64,000 nt of DNA from Arthrobacter globiformis (GTDB lineage: Bacteria > Actinomycetota > Actinomycetes > Actinomycetales > Micrococcaceae). This document shows positions 8,737 to 16,873 of this stretch, in pieces. Every line of letters begins with the position of its first letter. Positions within the stretch are counted from its first letter, which is position 1. The stretch is from NCBI RefSeq assembly GCF_030818015.1, contig NZ_JAUSZX010000001.1, positions 1,240,001 through 1,304,000 on the forward strand, read 5' to 3'. The notes beneath the pieces are model-generated. The model made no database searches, was not told where the DNA came from, and was given only the letters and a program-made list of their open reading frames with translations. The translations under genes and the position numbers were made by a program.

Positions 8737-10134
8737 ATGACTGTCACCAACCCATCCACCACGAAGGAGCTGCTGGACTCGCCGGTTCTCAAATCGGCCA
8801 TTTCCAAGGCGTCCTTCCGGCTCATGCCCATGCTCGTCATCCTTTACGTCGTGGCCTTCCTGGACCGCACCAATGTGGGCTTCGCCGAGGCCGCACTCGA
8901 AGCGGACAAGGGCATCAGCGCGGGCGCCTACGCACTCGGCGCCGGCATCTTCTTCATCGGCTACGCCCTGTTCGAAATCCCCAGCAACCTGCTCCTGACC
9001 AAGTTCGGCGCCAAGGTGTGGCTGGCTCGCATCGCGGTCACCTGGGGCATCGTCTCCGCCTGCTTCGCCTTCGTGCAGGACGAGACCTCCTTCGTGATCC
9101 TGAGGTTCCTGCTGGGCGTGACCGAGGCCGGCCTCTTCCCCGGCGTCATCATGTTCCTCGCCGCCTGGTTCCCGAACAAGGTCCGCGTCAAGATGTTCGC
9201 CATCTTCTACCTGGCACAGCCCTTCTCCCAGATGATGGGCGCCCCGCTGTCCGGCTGGCTGATCAACATCGGCGACCAGGTTCCCGGCGTCCAGGGCTGG
9301 CAGGTCATGTTCTTCGTCGAGGGCATGCTCGCCGTGCTGGCCGGCATCGCCGCCTTCTTCTTCCTGATCAATAGCCCGCAGGGCGCCAAGTTCCTCAACA
9401 AGGACGAGAAGAAGGCGCTGCTGGACGTGATGGCCCTTGAGGACAACGTCAAGGAAGAGTCCGGCCCCCGCGGCGTCCTCGCAGCCATGAAGAACGGCCG
9501 CGTCTGGTACTTCACGGTCATCTACTTCTGCCTCCAGATCGCCGTGTACGGCGTGACCTTCTACCTGCCCCAGCAGGTAGCCCAGCTGACGGGCCAGAAG
9601 GTGGGTCTCGCCGTCGGACTCATGGCTGCCATCCCGTGGTTCTTCGGCATCTTCGCCTGCTATTTCATCGGCAAAGCTGCCAACACTGTGATCCGCCGCC
9701 GGGTCTGGGGCACCGGGCTGTTCATCTCCACCGGCCTGTGCATCTTCGGCTCCGCCTGGGCCGGCGCCAACCACCTGCCCGCGCTGGGCATCGTGTTCAT
9801 CACCCTCGCGGTGTGCAGCTTCCTCTCCATCGGCCCCATCGCCTGGTCGTATCCGACGGCATTCCTCACCGGAACTGCCGCCGCGGCAGGCATTGGGCTC
9901 ATCAACTCGCTGGGTAACCTGGGCGGCTTCGTGGCCCCGATCCTGCGGACTACCGTCAACCAGGTCACCGCCTCGGACACGGGCACCATGGGCGTCTACG
10001 CACTCGGTGTGCTGCCGTTCCTCGCCGCGGTCATGATGATCGGCACCCGGAAGTTCAAGAACAAAGCTGACGACCTGCTCGAAACCGGCGCGCCCGGGAA
10101 AACTGCCCAAGATCCTGCACTGCTGGAAAAGTAG
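8737..10134 (+). CDS. MFS transporter, anion:cation symporter (ACS) type
   Basis: The 465-residue protein has twelve predicted membrane helices and the ACS hallmark in TM1 (YVVAFLDRTNVGFA). Relatives such as GudP, ExuT, RhmT and tartrate porters carry monocarboxylic sugar acids or other organic anions with protons. This is the best clue that the operon's substrate carries a carboxylate rather than being a neutral polyol. A good GAGGAG precedes the ATG. It is followed at 66 bp by the TIM paralogue. Confidence 0.88.
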   Translation: MTVTNPSTTKELLDSPVLKSAISKASFRLMPMLVILYVVAFLDRTNVGFAEAALEADKGISAGAYALGAGIFFIGYALFEIPSNLLLTKFGAKVWLARIAVTWGIVSACFAFVQDETSFVILRFLLGVTEAGLFPGVIMFLAAWFPNKVRVKMFAIFYLAQPFSQMMGAPLSGWLINIGDQVPGVQGWQVMFFVEGMLAVLAGIAAFFFLINSPQGAKFLNKDEKKALLDVMALEDNVKEESGPRGVLAAMKNGRVWYFTVIYFCLQIAVYGVTFYLPQQVAQLTGQKVGLAVGLMAAIPWFFGIFACYFIGKAANTVIRRRVWGTGLFISTGLCIFGSAWAGANHLPALGIVFITLAVCSFLSIGPIAWSYPTAFLTGTAAAAGIGLINSLGNLGGFVAPILRTTVNQVTASDTGTMGVYALGVLPFLAAVMMIGTRKFKNKADDLLETGAPGKTAQDPALLEK

Positions 10135-10200
10135 TCAGCAACAAACCGCAGAAGCGCAGCAACACCAGCGCTGAGTACTCCAGCAAAGGCAGGAAACCCC

Positions 10201-11043
10201 GTGACCCAGCTCAACCAGGCCATCAAAGACCCCGGCACGATTCTTGTCGGCGTCAGCACCAAGATGTACCTGGGCTACGGGGACAGCCTCCGCTGGCTGG
10301 AAGAACTGCGAGAGCAGGTGGACGCCCGCCCGGCCCTCGCGGCCGGGCGGGTGGTTCCGTTCGTGATTCCGTCCTTCCCGATGCTGCCGGCCGCAGGGGA
10401 GATCATTGCCGGGTCGCCGCTGGTCCTGGGTGCCCAGAACTGCGGCTGGGCCGACGGCCCGTGGACGGGTGAGCTCTCGCCGTCGCTGCTCGCAGAGCTG
10501 GGCGTGGGACTCGTGGAGATCGGGCACGCCGAACGGCGGCGGCACTTCGGCGAGGACGACGCCATGATCGCACTCAAGGTCAGGGCGGCCGACGACGCCG
10601 CCGTTACCCCGCTGCTGTGCGTTGGGGAGGAGTCGCACGGCACGGAGACCACCCCAAGTACCGGAGCAGCCGACGCCGACAGCACTGCGGGCGCGGAAGG
10701 CGCCGCCCGGTTCGTCTACGGACAGATCGAGGCCGCGGTCGGCGGCGACTGGGGGCTCGCCGCCCGGCTGGTCATCGCATACGAACCCGTCTGGGCCATC
10801 GGAGCAGCCGAGCCCGCCAGCGCGGAGTACGTGTCCGCCGTCGTCCGTATTCTGCGGGAGTTGCTCGGTGCCCACGGCCTGCAGGGGTCGCCCGTGATTT
10901 ATGGCGGCTCCGCGAAACCCGGCCTGCTGCCCACACTGGCCGGGGTGTCGGGGCTGTTCCTCGGCCGGTTCGCGCACGACGCCGCGAACTTCGGAAAAGT
11001 TCTGGACGAAGCGCTGTCGCTGTCGGGCGCTCCCCGCCCCTAG
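10201..11043 (+). CDS. Triose-phosphate isomerase paralogue, probable L-erythrulose-1-phosphate isomerase
   Basis: The 280-residue barrel keeps the TIM catalytic set: K21 (VSTKMYLG), H109 (EIGHAERR) and E196 (AYEPVWAIG), and the phosphate loop YGGS at 234. It is longer and more divergent than glycolytic TpiA and has an insert rich in T, G and A near 145-165. It ends the operon with the erythrulose-type kinase and RpiB, exactly the position of EryH/LerI, which interconvert L-erythrulose 1-phosphate and D-erythrulose 4-phosphate. The start is GTG. A housekeeping TpiA would be expected elsewhere, next to gap and pgk. Confidence 0.82.
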   Translation: MTQLNQAIKDPGTILVGVSTKMYLGYGDSLRWLEELREQVDARPALAAGRVVPFVIPSFPMLPAAGEIIAGSPLVLGAQNCGWADGPWTGELSPSLLAELGVGLVEIGHAERRRHFGEDDAMIALKVRAADDAAVTPLLCVGEESHGTETTPSTGAADADSTAGAEGAARFVYGQIEAAVGGDWGLAARLVIAYEPVWAIGAAEPASAEYVSAVVRILRELLGAHGLQGSPVIYGGSAKPGLLPTLAGVSGLFLGRFAHDAANFGKVLDEALSLSGAPRP

Positions 11044-11067
11044 CCGGCTGACCCTAGCAGGCCGCCA

Positions 11068-11364
11068 CTAAAGGAACGCCTCCCGGCCCGTCCCCTCGCT
11101 GAGCACGAGCTCGCCGTCCTCAATGGACACAAGGAGGCTCCGTGGCCTGCCGTGAAGCTTCATTTCCGCGCTGAGATTGCGGCTGGTAACTTCAACCCCC
11201 ACTGTTGCGCCTTTTGCTGGCAGTTCAACGGAGACTTCCTCGGCCATGCCCAACAGCTCCCGGGTGGTGACATCGCGGTCGTACCGGGCCTCCTTGCCGT
11301 TGACCGTGATGGCGACCTCATCGTCGTTGAAGCCGTCCTGAAGAATGATGAGCAATTCCTGCAT
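11068..11364 (-). CDS. Conserved hypothetical protein, 98 residues
   Basis: Starting at MQELLIIL (ATG at 11364, TTAGG upstream) the protein is compact, acidic and rich in beta-type segments (AITVNGKEARYDRDVTTREL, VSVELPAKGATVGVEV, SLLVSIEDGELVLSE). No domain recognised. It converges with the TIM paralogue (24 bp between stops) and is divergent from Tex. Confidence 0.55.
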   Translation of the reverse strand: MQELLIILQDGFNDDEVAITVNGKEARYDRDVTTRELLGMAEEVSVELPAKGATVGVEVTSRNLSAEMKLHGRPRSLLVSIEDGELVLSEGTGREAFL

Positions 11365-11500
11365 GATGCGCCGCCTAAGTCGATGACCCCCGCTGCATAA
11401 AGTCACTACACCACTTAAGAGCGGCTGTGGGTAGTGCGGTTTACTCCGTTCGCCAACCCTTGATCGCCCCGGATCCGGACGCGTAGGGCAAAATGTTCTG

Positions 11501-14215
11501 GTGACCCAACAGCCGCAGCACCCCGCCACGCCCACGCCCAGCCCCGCCTCCGCCGCCGGGACAAAGCCGAAGGACACCCCCGCACCCGCGCCGGCCGGCG
11601 GCCAAGGCGCGGACGATGTCGCAGCCCGAATAGCGGCCCAGATCGCCGCCGAGCTCGGCGTAAAGGCATGGCAGGTGACAGCGGCTGTGGAACTGCTCGA
11701 CGGCGGGTCAACGGTTCCCTTTATCGCCCGCTACCGCAAGGAAGCCACCGGGACGCTCGACGACGGCCAGCTCCGCGAGCTCGACGAGCGCCTGCGCTAC
11801 CTCCGCGAACTGGGGGACCGCCGTCGGACTGTCCTGGAGGCGATTGCCGCGCAGGGGAAGCTGACCCCGGAACTGCAGGCCGCCGTCCTTGCTGCCGATA
11901 CGAAGTCGCGGCTTGAGGACATCTACCTGCCCTTCAAGTCCAAGCGGCGCACCAAGGCACAGATCGCCCGCGAGGCCGGTCTGGAACCGCTCGCGGACAT
12001 CCTGCTCAAGCGCCCGGAACTTGATCCCGAACGCGAGGCGGCCAAGTACCTGAACGCGGACCACGCCATCGACGACGCCGCTGCGGCGCTCGCCGGCGCC
12101 CGCGCCATCATCGTGGAGCGCGTGGCCCAGGACGCCGACCTTGCCGAGAACCTGCGCGAGCGGCTGTGGACGCAGGGCCGGATGGTGTCCCGGGTGAAGA
12201 AGGGCAAGGAATCCGAGGGGCAGAAGTTCGCGGATTACTTCGAGTTTTCGCAGGCCCCGTCGGGAATGCCGTCGCACCGCGTGCTGGCCCTGCTGCGGGG
12301 TGAGAAGGACGGGGTGCTCGAGCTGGACCTCACCGAAGCGGATCCGGCCGACGAGGAGGCCCTCGCCGCCGCGCGCACCCGTTACGAATCCGCCGTGGCC
12401 CGGTTCCTCGGGGTTGCTGACCGTGGCCGGCCTGCCGATTCCTGGCTGCTCCAAACCGCCCAGGTGGCATGGCGGTCCAGGGTACTCGCGCGGCTGACCG
12501 CCGACCTGCGGGGACGGATGTTCGCCGCCGCGGAAGACGAAGCCGTGCGCGTTTTCGCCGCCAACCTGCGCGACGTGCTGCTGGCGGCGCCTGCCGGAAA
12601 CCGCTCAACCCTGGGCCTGGACCCCGGCCTGCGGACAGGTGTCAAAGTTGCTGTGGTGGACGGGACAGGCAAGGTAGTCGCCACGGACACTGTCTATCCG
12701 CACGCGCCGGCGCGGAAGTGGGACGAAGCACTGGCGACCCTGGAGCGGCTGGCGCGGAAGCACGCCGTCGAACTCGTGGCCATCGGCAACGGAACGGCGT
12801 CGCGCGAAACGGACAAGCTCGCCGCCGAACTGATCAAGCGGCTCTCTGCAGCTGCCGGCTCCGGCGCCGGTGCCGTGGCGCCGCAGAAGCTGGTGGTGTC
12901 CGAGGCGGGCGCGTCCGTGTACTCGGCGTCCGCCCTTGCCGCTGCCGAACTCCCCGGTATGGATGTGTCCCTGCGCGGCGCGGTGTCCATTGCCCGCAGG
13001 CTGCAGGATCCGCTGGCTGAGCTGGTGAAGATCGATCCGAAGTCGATCGGCGTGGGGCAGTACCAGCACGATGTCACGGCCGCGAAGCTGGACCGCAGCC
13101 TGGATGCCGTGGTGGAGGACTGCGTGAACGCCGTGGGCGTGGACGTGAACACTGCGTCCCCAGCGCTGCTGAGCCGGGTGGCCGGCGTCGGGCCGCTGCT
13201 GAGCGAGAATATCGTGGCGTACCGCAACGAGCACGGGCCGTTCGCCAAGCGCAGCGAGCTGAAGAAGGTGCCACGGCTCGGAGCAAAGGCGTTCGAACAG
13301 TGTGCCGGGTTCCTCAGGATCACTGGAGGAGCGGAGCCGCTGGACGCTTCCAGCGTCCACCCCGAGGCGTACTCGGTGGCCCGGAAGATCCTGACTGCGG
13401 CCGGCGCCGCTGGCGGTTCCGGTGCTTCCGGAGGGGCAGCCGCCGGTCTTGCTCCGCTGGCCGATGCCGGACGGCTGAACCCTGCCGATTTTGTCGATGG
13501 AACCTTCGGGCTCCCCACCGTACGCGACATCATCGCCGAACTTGAGAAGCCGGGGCGCGATCCGCGTCCGGCGTTCAAGGCCGCGGCGTTCTCCGAGGGC
13601 ATCGAGAAGATCTCGGACCTGTTGCCTGGCGTGGTCCTCGAAGGAACCGTCACCAACGTGGCTGCCTTCGGCGCGTTCGTGGATGTGGGGGTTCACCAGG
13701 ACGGGCTGGTTCACGTGTCCGCCCTCGCGAACCGGTTCGTCGCCGATCCGCGCGAGGTGGTGAAGTCCGGACAGGTGGTTCGGGTGAAGGTGCTTGAGGC
13801 TGATCCGGAGCGGAAGCGTATCTCCCTCACGCTGAGGCTCGACGACGAACCGGCCGCTTCCGGCGACCGCTCCGCTGGGGGACGCTCGGCTGGGGGACGC
13901 TCGGCTGGGGGACGCGGCGGCGACCGCGACCGGGAAGGCGGCCGCGACCGGGATGGCGTCGGCCGCGCCGTCGGCCGCACCGCCGAACGTTCGGCAGGCG
14001 GCAACCGCGGCGGTGGTCGGGAAGGCGGCCGGAACCGGTCGGCTGCTCAAGACCAATCTGGCGGAAAGCCCGGGGCACGCCAGGGCAGTGATTCGGGCCA
14101 GCCTGCGGCCGAGCGCAGCGGCGGAATGCGGCAGCCGAAGCAGTCCGGTCAGCGGCCAGCTCCAGCGGATACAGCCATGGCCGAAGCCCTGCGCCGGGCC
14201 GGCCTCGGCAAGTAG
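11501..14215 (+). CDS. tex: Tex family transcription accessory / RNA-binding protein with RG-rich tail
   Basis: The 904-residue protein follows the Tex plan: N-terminal helical region, YqgF-like RNase-H fold (~367-500, STLGLDPGLRTGVKVAV), helix-hairpin-helix pair (~540-610, NTASPALLSRVAGVG), and an S1 domain (~705-785, GTVTNVAAFGAFVDVGVHQDG). Tex/Spt6 relatives bind nucleic acid and act in transcription and RNA turnover. The last ~115 residues are unusual: RG/GGR-rich low-complexity sequence containing a 15-bp tandem repeat, like RNA-binding tails of eukaryotic proteins. The start is GTG without a clear Shine-Dalgarno. Confidence 0.92.
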   Translation: MTQQPQHPATPTPSPASAAGTKPKDTPAPAPAGGQGADDVAARIAAQIAAELGVKAWQVTAAVELLDGGSTVPFIARYRKEATGTLDDGQLRELDERLRYLRELGDRRRTVLEAIAAQGKLTPELQAAVLAADTKSRLEDIYLPFKSKRRTKAQIAREAGLEPLADILLKRPELDPEREAAKYLNADHAIDDAAAALAGARAIIVERVAQDADLAENLRERLWTQGRMVSRVKKGKESEGQKFADYFEFSQAPSGMPSHRVLALLRGEKDGVLELDLTEADPADEEALAAARTRYESAVARFLGVADRGRPADSWLLQTAQVAWRSRVLARLTADLRGRMFAAAEDEAVRVFAANLRDVLLAAPAGNRSTLGLDPGLRTGVKVAVVDGTGKVVATDTVYPHAPARKWDEALATLERLARKHAVELVAIGNGTASRETDKLAAELIKRLSAAAGSGAGAVAPQKLVVSEAGASVYSASALAAAELPGMDVSLRGAVSIARRLQDPLAELVKIDPKSIGVGQYQHDVTAAKLDRSLDAVVEDCVNAVGVDVNTASPALLSRVAGVGPLLSENIVAYRNEHGPFAKRSELKKVPRLGAKAFEQCAGFLRITGGAEPLDASSVHPEAYSVARKILTAAGAAGGSGASGGAAAGLAPLADAGRLNPADFVDGTFGLPTVRDIIAELEKPGRDPRPAFKAAAFSEGIEKISDLLPGVVLEGTVTNVAAFGAFVDVGVHQDGLVHVSALANRFVADPREVVKSGQVVRVKVLEADPERKRISLTLRLDDEPAASGDRSAGGRSAGGRSAGGRGGDRDREGGRDRDGVGRAVGRTAERSAGGNRGGGREGGRNRSAAQDQSGGKPGARQGSDSGQPAAERSGGMRQPKQSGQRPAPADTAMAEALRRAGLGK
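13871..13915 (+). repeat. Three 15-bp tandem repeats inside tex
   Basis: Three head-to-tail units of TCGGCTGGGGGACGC (first unit one base different) encode SAGGR repeats in the Tex tail. The period is a multiple of three, so copy-number change would keep frame. Confidence 0.9.
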
Positions 14216-14289
14216 GCTCCCGCACGGGCGGAGCGTGTCGCGGGCACAGTATCCGGGACGGGCGGAAGCCGGTGACTACAGTAGCCCCT

Positions 14290-16227
14290 ATGAGTTTTAC
14301 GAGGCCGGAGACTTTCACCACCCGTCCTACCCTGCAGGGCACGTTCGGCATGTCCGCTACGACCCACTGGCTCGCCACCGGCACAGCGCAGGCCGTGCTG
14401 GAGCGGGGCGGCAACGCGTTCGACGCGGCCACCGCCGCCGCGTTCGTGCTGTTTGTGGTGGAGCCGCACCTCAACGGGCCGGGCGGCGACATGACCGGCG
14501 TCTTCAGCACGGCGGAGGAGCCTGGGAAACCCGTGGTCCTGATGGGCCAGGGCCCTGCGCCCGCGGGCGCTACCGTCCAACACTTCCGCGCCGAGGGCCT
14601 GGAACTTGTGCCCGGATCAGGTGCGCTCGCCGCGGCGGTTCCCGGCGCCGTCGATGCCTGGCTGTTGCTGCTGCGAGACCACGGAACGTGGGAACTGGCG
14701 GAAGTCCTGGATTTCGCCATCCGGTATGCGCGCGACGGCCACCCGGTGCTGGCGCGCGTCTGCAGCACGATCTCGGCAGTGGCGGGGCTTTTCCGCGAGC
14801 ACTGGTCCACGTCTGCCGAATTGTGGATGCCGGAGGGGCGAATCCCGGAGGAGGGTGAGCTGGTCCGGAATCCGGCGCTTGCCCGCACTCTCCAGAAACT
14901 GGTCCAGGCCGGTGCCGGCCTCGGCGAGGCATTCGCCGCAGAGCCCGCGCACACGCGAGAGGAGCGTATCGACGCCGCCCGCAGGGAATGGAGCGAGGGC
15001 TTCGTGGCCCGCGCCGTGGCCGAAAGCGTTCGCACACCGCACCGCCACTCGTCCGGGACCGACCACCGGGGCGTCATGACGATGGCTGACATGGCCGGAT
15101 TCCGCGCGTCGTATGAGGAAGCGGTCACGTTCGAGTTCCGCGGGCACACCATCGCCAAGACCGGCCCTTGGGGGCAAGGGCCGGCCCTGCTGCAGATGCT
15201 CGCGATCCTGGCCGGCTTCGATGACGACCACCTCGACCCGTCCACCGAGCTCGGGGCACACACCATCCTGGAGGCCCAGAAGCTCGCACTGGCGGACCGT
15301 GAGGCTTACTACGGCGACGCGGATGTCCCGCTCGATTACCTGCTGTCCGAAGAGTACGCGGCGTCCCGCCGGGAGCTGATCACGGAAAATGCGTCGTTTG
15401 AGTTTCGTCCGGGCTCCGTTCCCGGGCGTGCGCCGTACGTGCCCGCGCTTCGCACCGAGTATGTTCCGGCTGCACTGTTGAATGACGACGGCGGGTCGCC
15501 CCCTTCGGGAGGTCGTGCCGCTCCCGGCCGCCTGGGTTCCGCGGCTGCCGCCGCCGGCGTTGGCGAACCGACGATCGGTGAACCCACGCTCGGTGAACCC
15601 ACGCTCGGTGAACCCAGTGTGGCGTCCAACGGGGAAACCCGCGGCGACACGTGCCACATCGATGTTGTGGACCGGTGGGGCAACATGGTTTCGGCCATGC
15701 CGTCCGGCGGTTGGCTGCAGTCGTCGCCCGCGATCCCTGAGCTCGGGTTTTGCCTGGGCACGCGGTTGCAGATGACGTGGCTTGAGCCCGGAACGCCGTC
15801 CACGCTGACGCCGGGCAAGCGGCCCCGGACCACGCTGACGCCGACGCTGGTGCTGCGTGATGGCGCTGCTGTCTCCGCGCTCGGCTCGCCGGGGGGAGAC
15901 CAGCAGGACCAGTGGCAGTTGCTGTACCTGTTACGGACCATCGTCGGCGGGTACACGCCGCAACAGGCCATCGATGCGCCGGCGTTCCACACGACGTCGA
16001 TGCCCGGGTCTTTCTGGCCGCGCACCTGGGAACCTGGCGGCGCCGTCGTCGAGGATCGATTGGGCGGCGACGTCATCGCCGGACTAGAGCGACGGGGACA
16101 CCGGATCACCAGGGCTGGCGACTGGACGCTGGGACGGCTGTCCGCCGTCGTACGCGATCCCAGGACCGGCGTGCTGCAGGCTGCCGCGAACCCGCGGGGT
16201 GCGCAGGGATACGCGGCGGGACGGTAG
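14290..16227 (+). CDS. Gamma-glutamyltransferase family N-terminal nucleophile hydrolase
   Basis: The 645-residue protein has the GGT fold; the predicted autocleavage and nucleophile threonine is T454 (GDTCHIDVVDRWGNMVS). GPGGD, characteristic of the large subunit, occurs near 65 and the acceptor-site motif GSPGGD near 535. No signal peptide is seen, so unlike E. coli Ggt it should be cytoplasmic; such actinobacterial forms are often annotated GGT or acylase-like. ATG 14290 is chosen because TACAGT lies eight bases upstream, a leaderless arrangement; a GTG at 14272 is in frame. A four-unit 15-bp repeat lies just before the nucleophile, in the linker expected to be cut. Confidence 0.85.
   Translation: MSFTRPETFTTRPTLQGTFGMSATTHWLATGTAQAVLERGGNAFDAATAAAFVLFVVEPHLNGPGGDMTGVFSTAEEPGKPVVLMGQGPAPAGATVQHFRAEGLELVPGSGALAAAVPGAVDAWLLLLRDHGTWELAEVLDFAIRYARDGHPVLARVCSTISAVAGLFREHWSTSAELWMPEGRIPEEGELVRNPALARTLQKLVQAGAGLGEAFAAEPAHTREERIDAARREWSEGFVARAVAESVRTPHRHSSGTDHRGVMTMADMAGFRASYEEAVTFEFRGHTIAKTGPWGQGPALLQMLAILAGFDDDHLDPSTELGAHTILEAQKLALADREAYYGDADVPLDYLLSEEYAASRRELITENASFEFRPGSVPGRAPYVPALRTEYVPAALLNDDGGSPPSGGRAAPGRLGSAAAAAGVGEPTIGEPTLGEPTLGEPSVASNGETRGDTCHIDVVDRWGNMVSAMPSGGWLQSSPAIPELGFCLGTRLQMTWLEPGTPSTLTPGKRPRTTLTPTLVLRDGAAVSALGSPGGDQQDQWQLLYLLRTIVGGYTPQQAIDAPAFHTTSMPGSFWPRTWEPGGAVVEDRLGGDVIAGLERRGHRITRAGDWTLGRLSAVVRDPRTGVLQAAANPRGAQGYAAGR
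15562..15621 (+). repeat. Four 15-bp tandem repeats inside the GGT gene
   Basis: Units of GGTGAACCCACGCTC (two identical, two with changes) encode GEPTL repeats about 10 residues before the predicted cleavage threonine. Confidence 0.9.
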
Positions 16228-16336
16228 GAGCGGAGCTCTTTTCGCTCGTGGCTCCGTTGAAGGGGCGGTGAATATTCGTGTCCGCGGGCGGCGGGGCGGG
16301 GTTTCTGGCGTGGCGGTTATCTGCAAGGCTGGGGGC

Positions 16337-16657
16337 ATGAACTACTTCCTGGAGTACACGATTCCCGCTGCCCCCGACGACGCCGAATTCGAGTTTCCGC
16401 ACGACGAGATTCGACCCGGGACCACCATCCCGCTCTCGGAGACCAATGCCGAGGTAGTGCACACTCCCGAGCTTCCCGCCCGTACCGGCATCATCGGTGC
16501 CACCGTGCCCGAAGCGAAGCTCGAAGCCGAGCAGCTCATCACCCACAGCCGGGCAACGGAGGCGTCCCTGTACGAGGATCCTTCGAATTCGCTTCAGGCA
16601 GGCGTGGGCACTCTGGTAGCTACCTTCACGGAAGGCAGGGGCTGGCAGGACGCATAG
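16337..16657 (+). CDS. Conserved hypothetical protein, 106 residues
   Basis: From MNYFLEYTIPAAP the protein is acidic with mixed alpha/beta character and no membrane segment or signal. The ATG at 16337 follows GGGGG and is better than GTG-type starts upstream that would run through GC-rich junk. No family recognised. The sequence between its stop and 16874 shows no further gene. Confidence 0.5.
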   Translation: MNYFLEYTIPAAPDDAEFEFPHDEIRPGTTIPLSETNAEVVHTPELPARTGIIGATVPEAKLEAEQLITHSRATEASLYEDPSNSLQAGVGTLVATFTEGRGWQDA

Positions 16658-16873
16658 CCGCTGCAATGATCGTTTCACCGGAAGCGCTTGGTCCCGACTT
16701 GATGGGCCGGGCGCTTCTGCTTTGGGTCCGAAATTAGTGAACCCATACCGGCAGATCACCGCACGCCTGGATCTACCAGGCATCTCCCGGTTTTCGGTTC
16801 CCCTGCGCGAGTATCTCGACAGGCTGGTGACACGTAGCCGACTTCGCAACTGGGCGCGGTCCTGTCCGGCGGT

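Noticed and set aside
4599..11043. Simple dihydroxyacetone/glycerol operon
   Set aside because: No glycerol dehydrogenase, facilitator or DhaM is present, and the TIM and RpiB paralogues fit a C4 sugar better.
13871..15621. 15-bp repeats as a CRISPR-like array
   Set aside because: There are no spacers, the units are in-frame coding repeats, and no cas genes are present; the Cas4-like nuclease at 35570 is a TM0106-type fusion.
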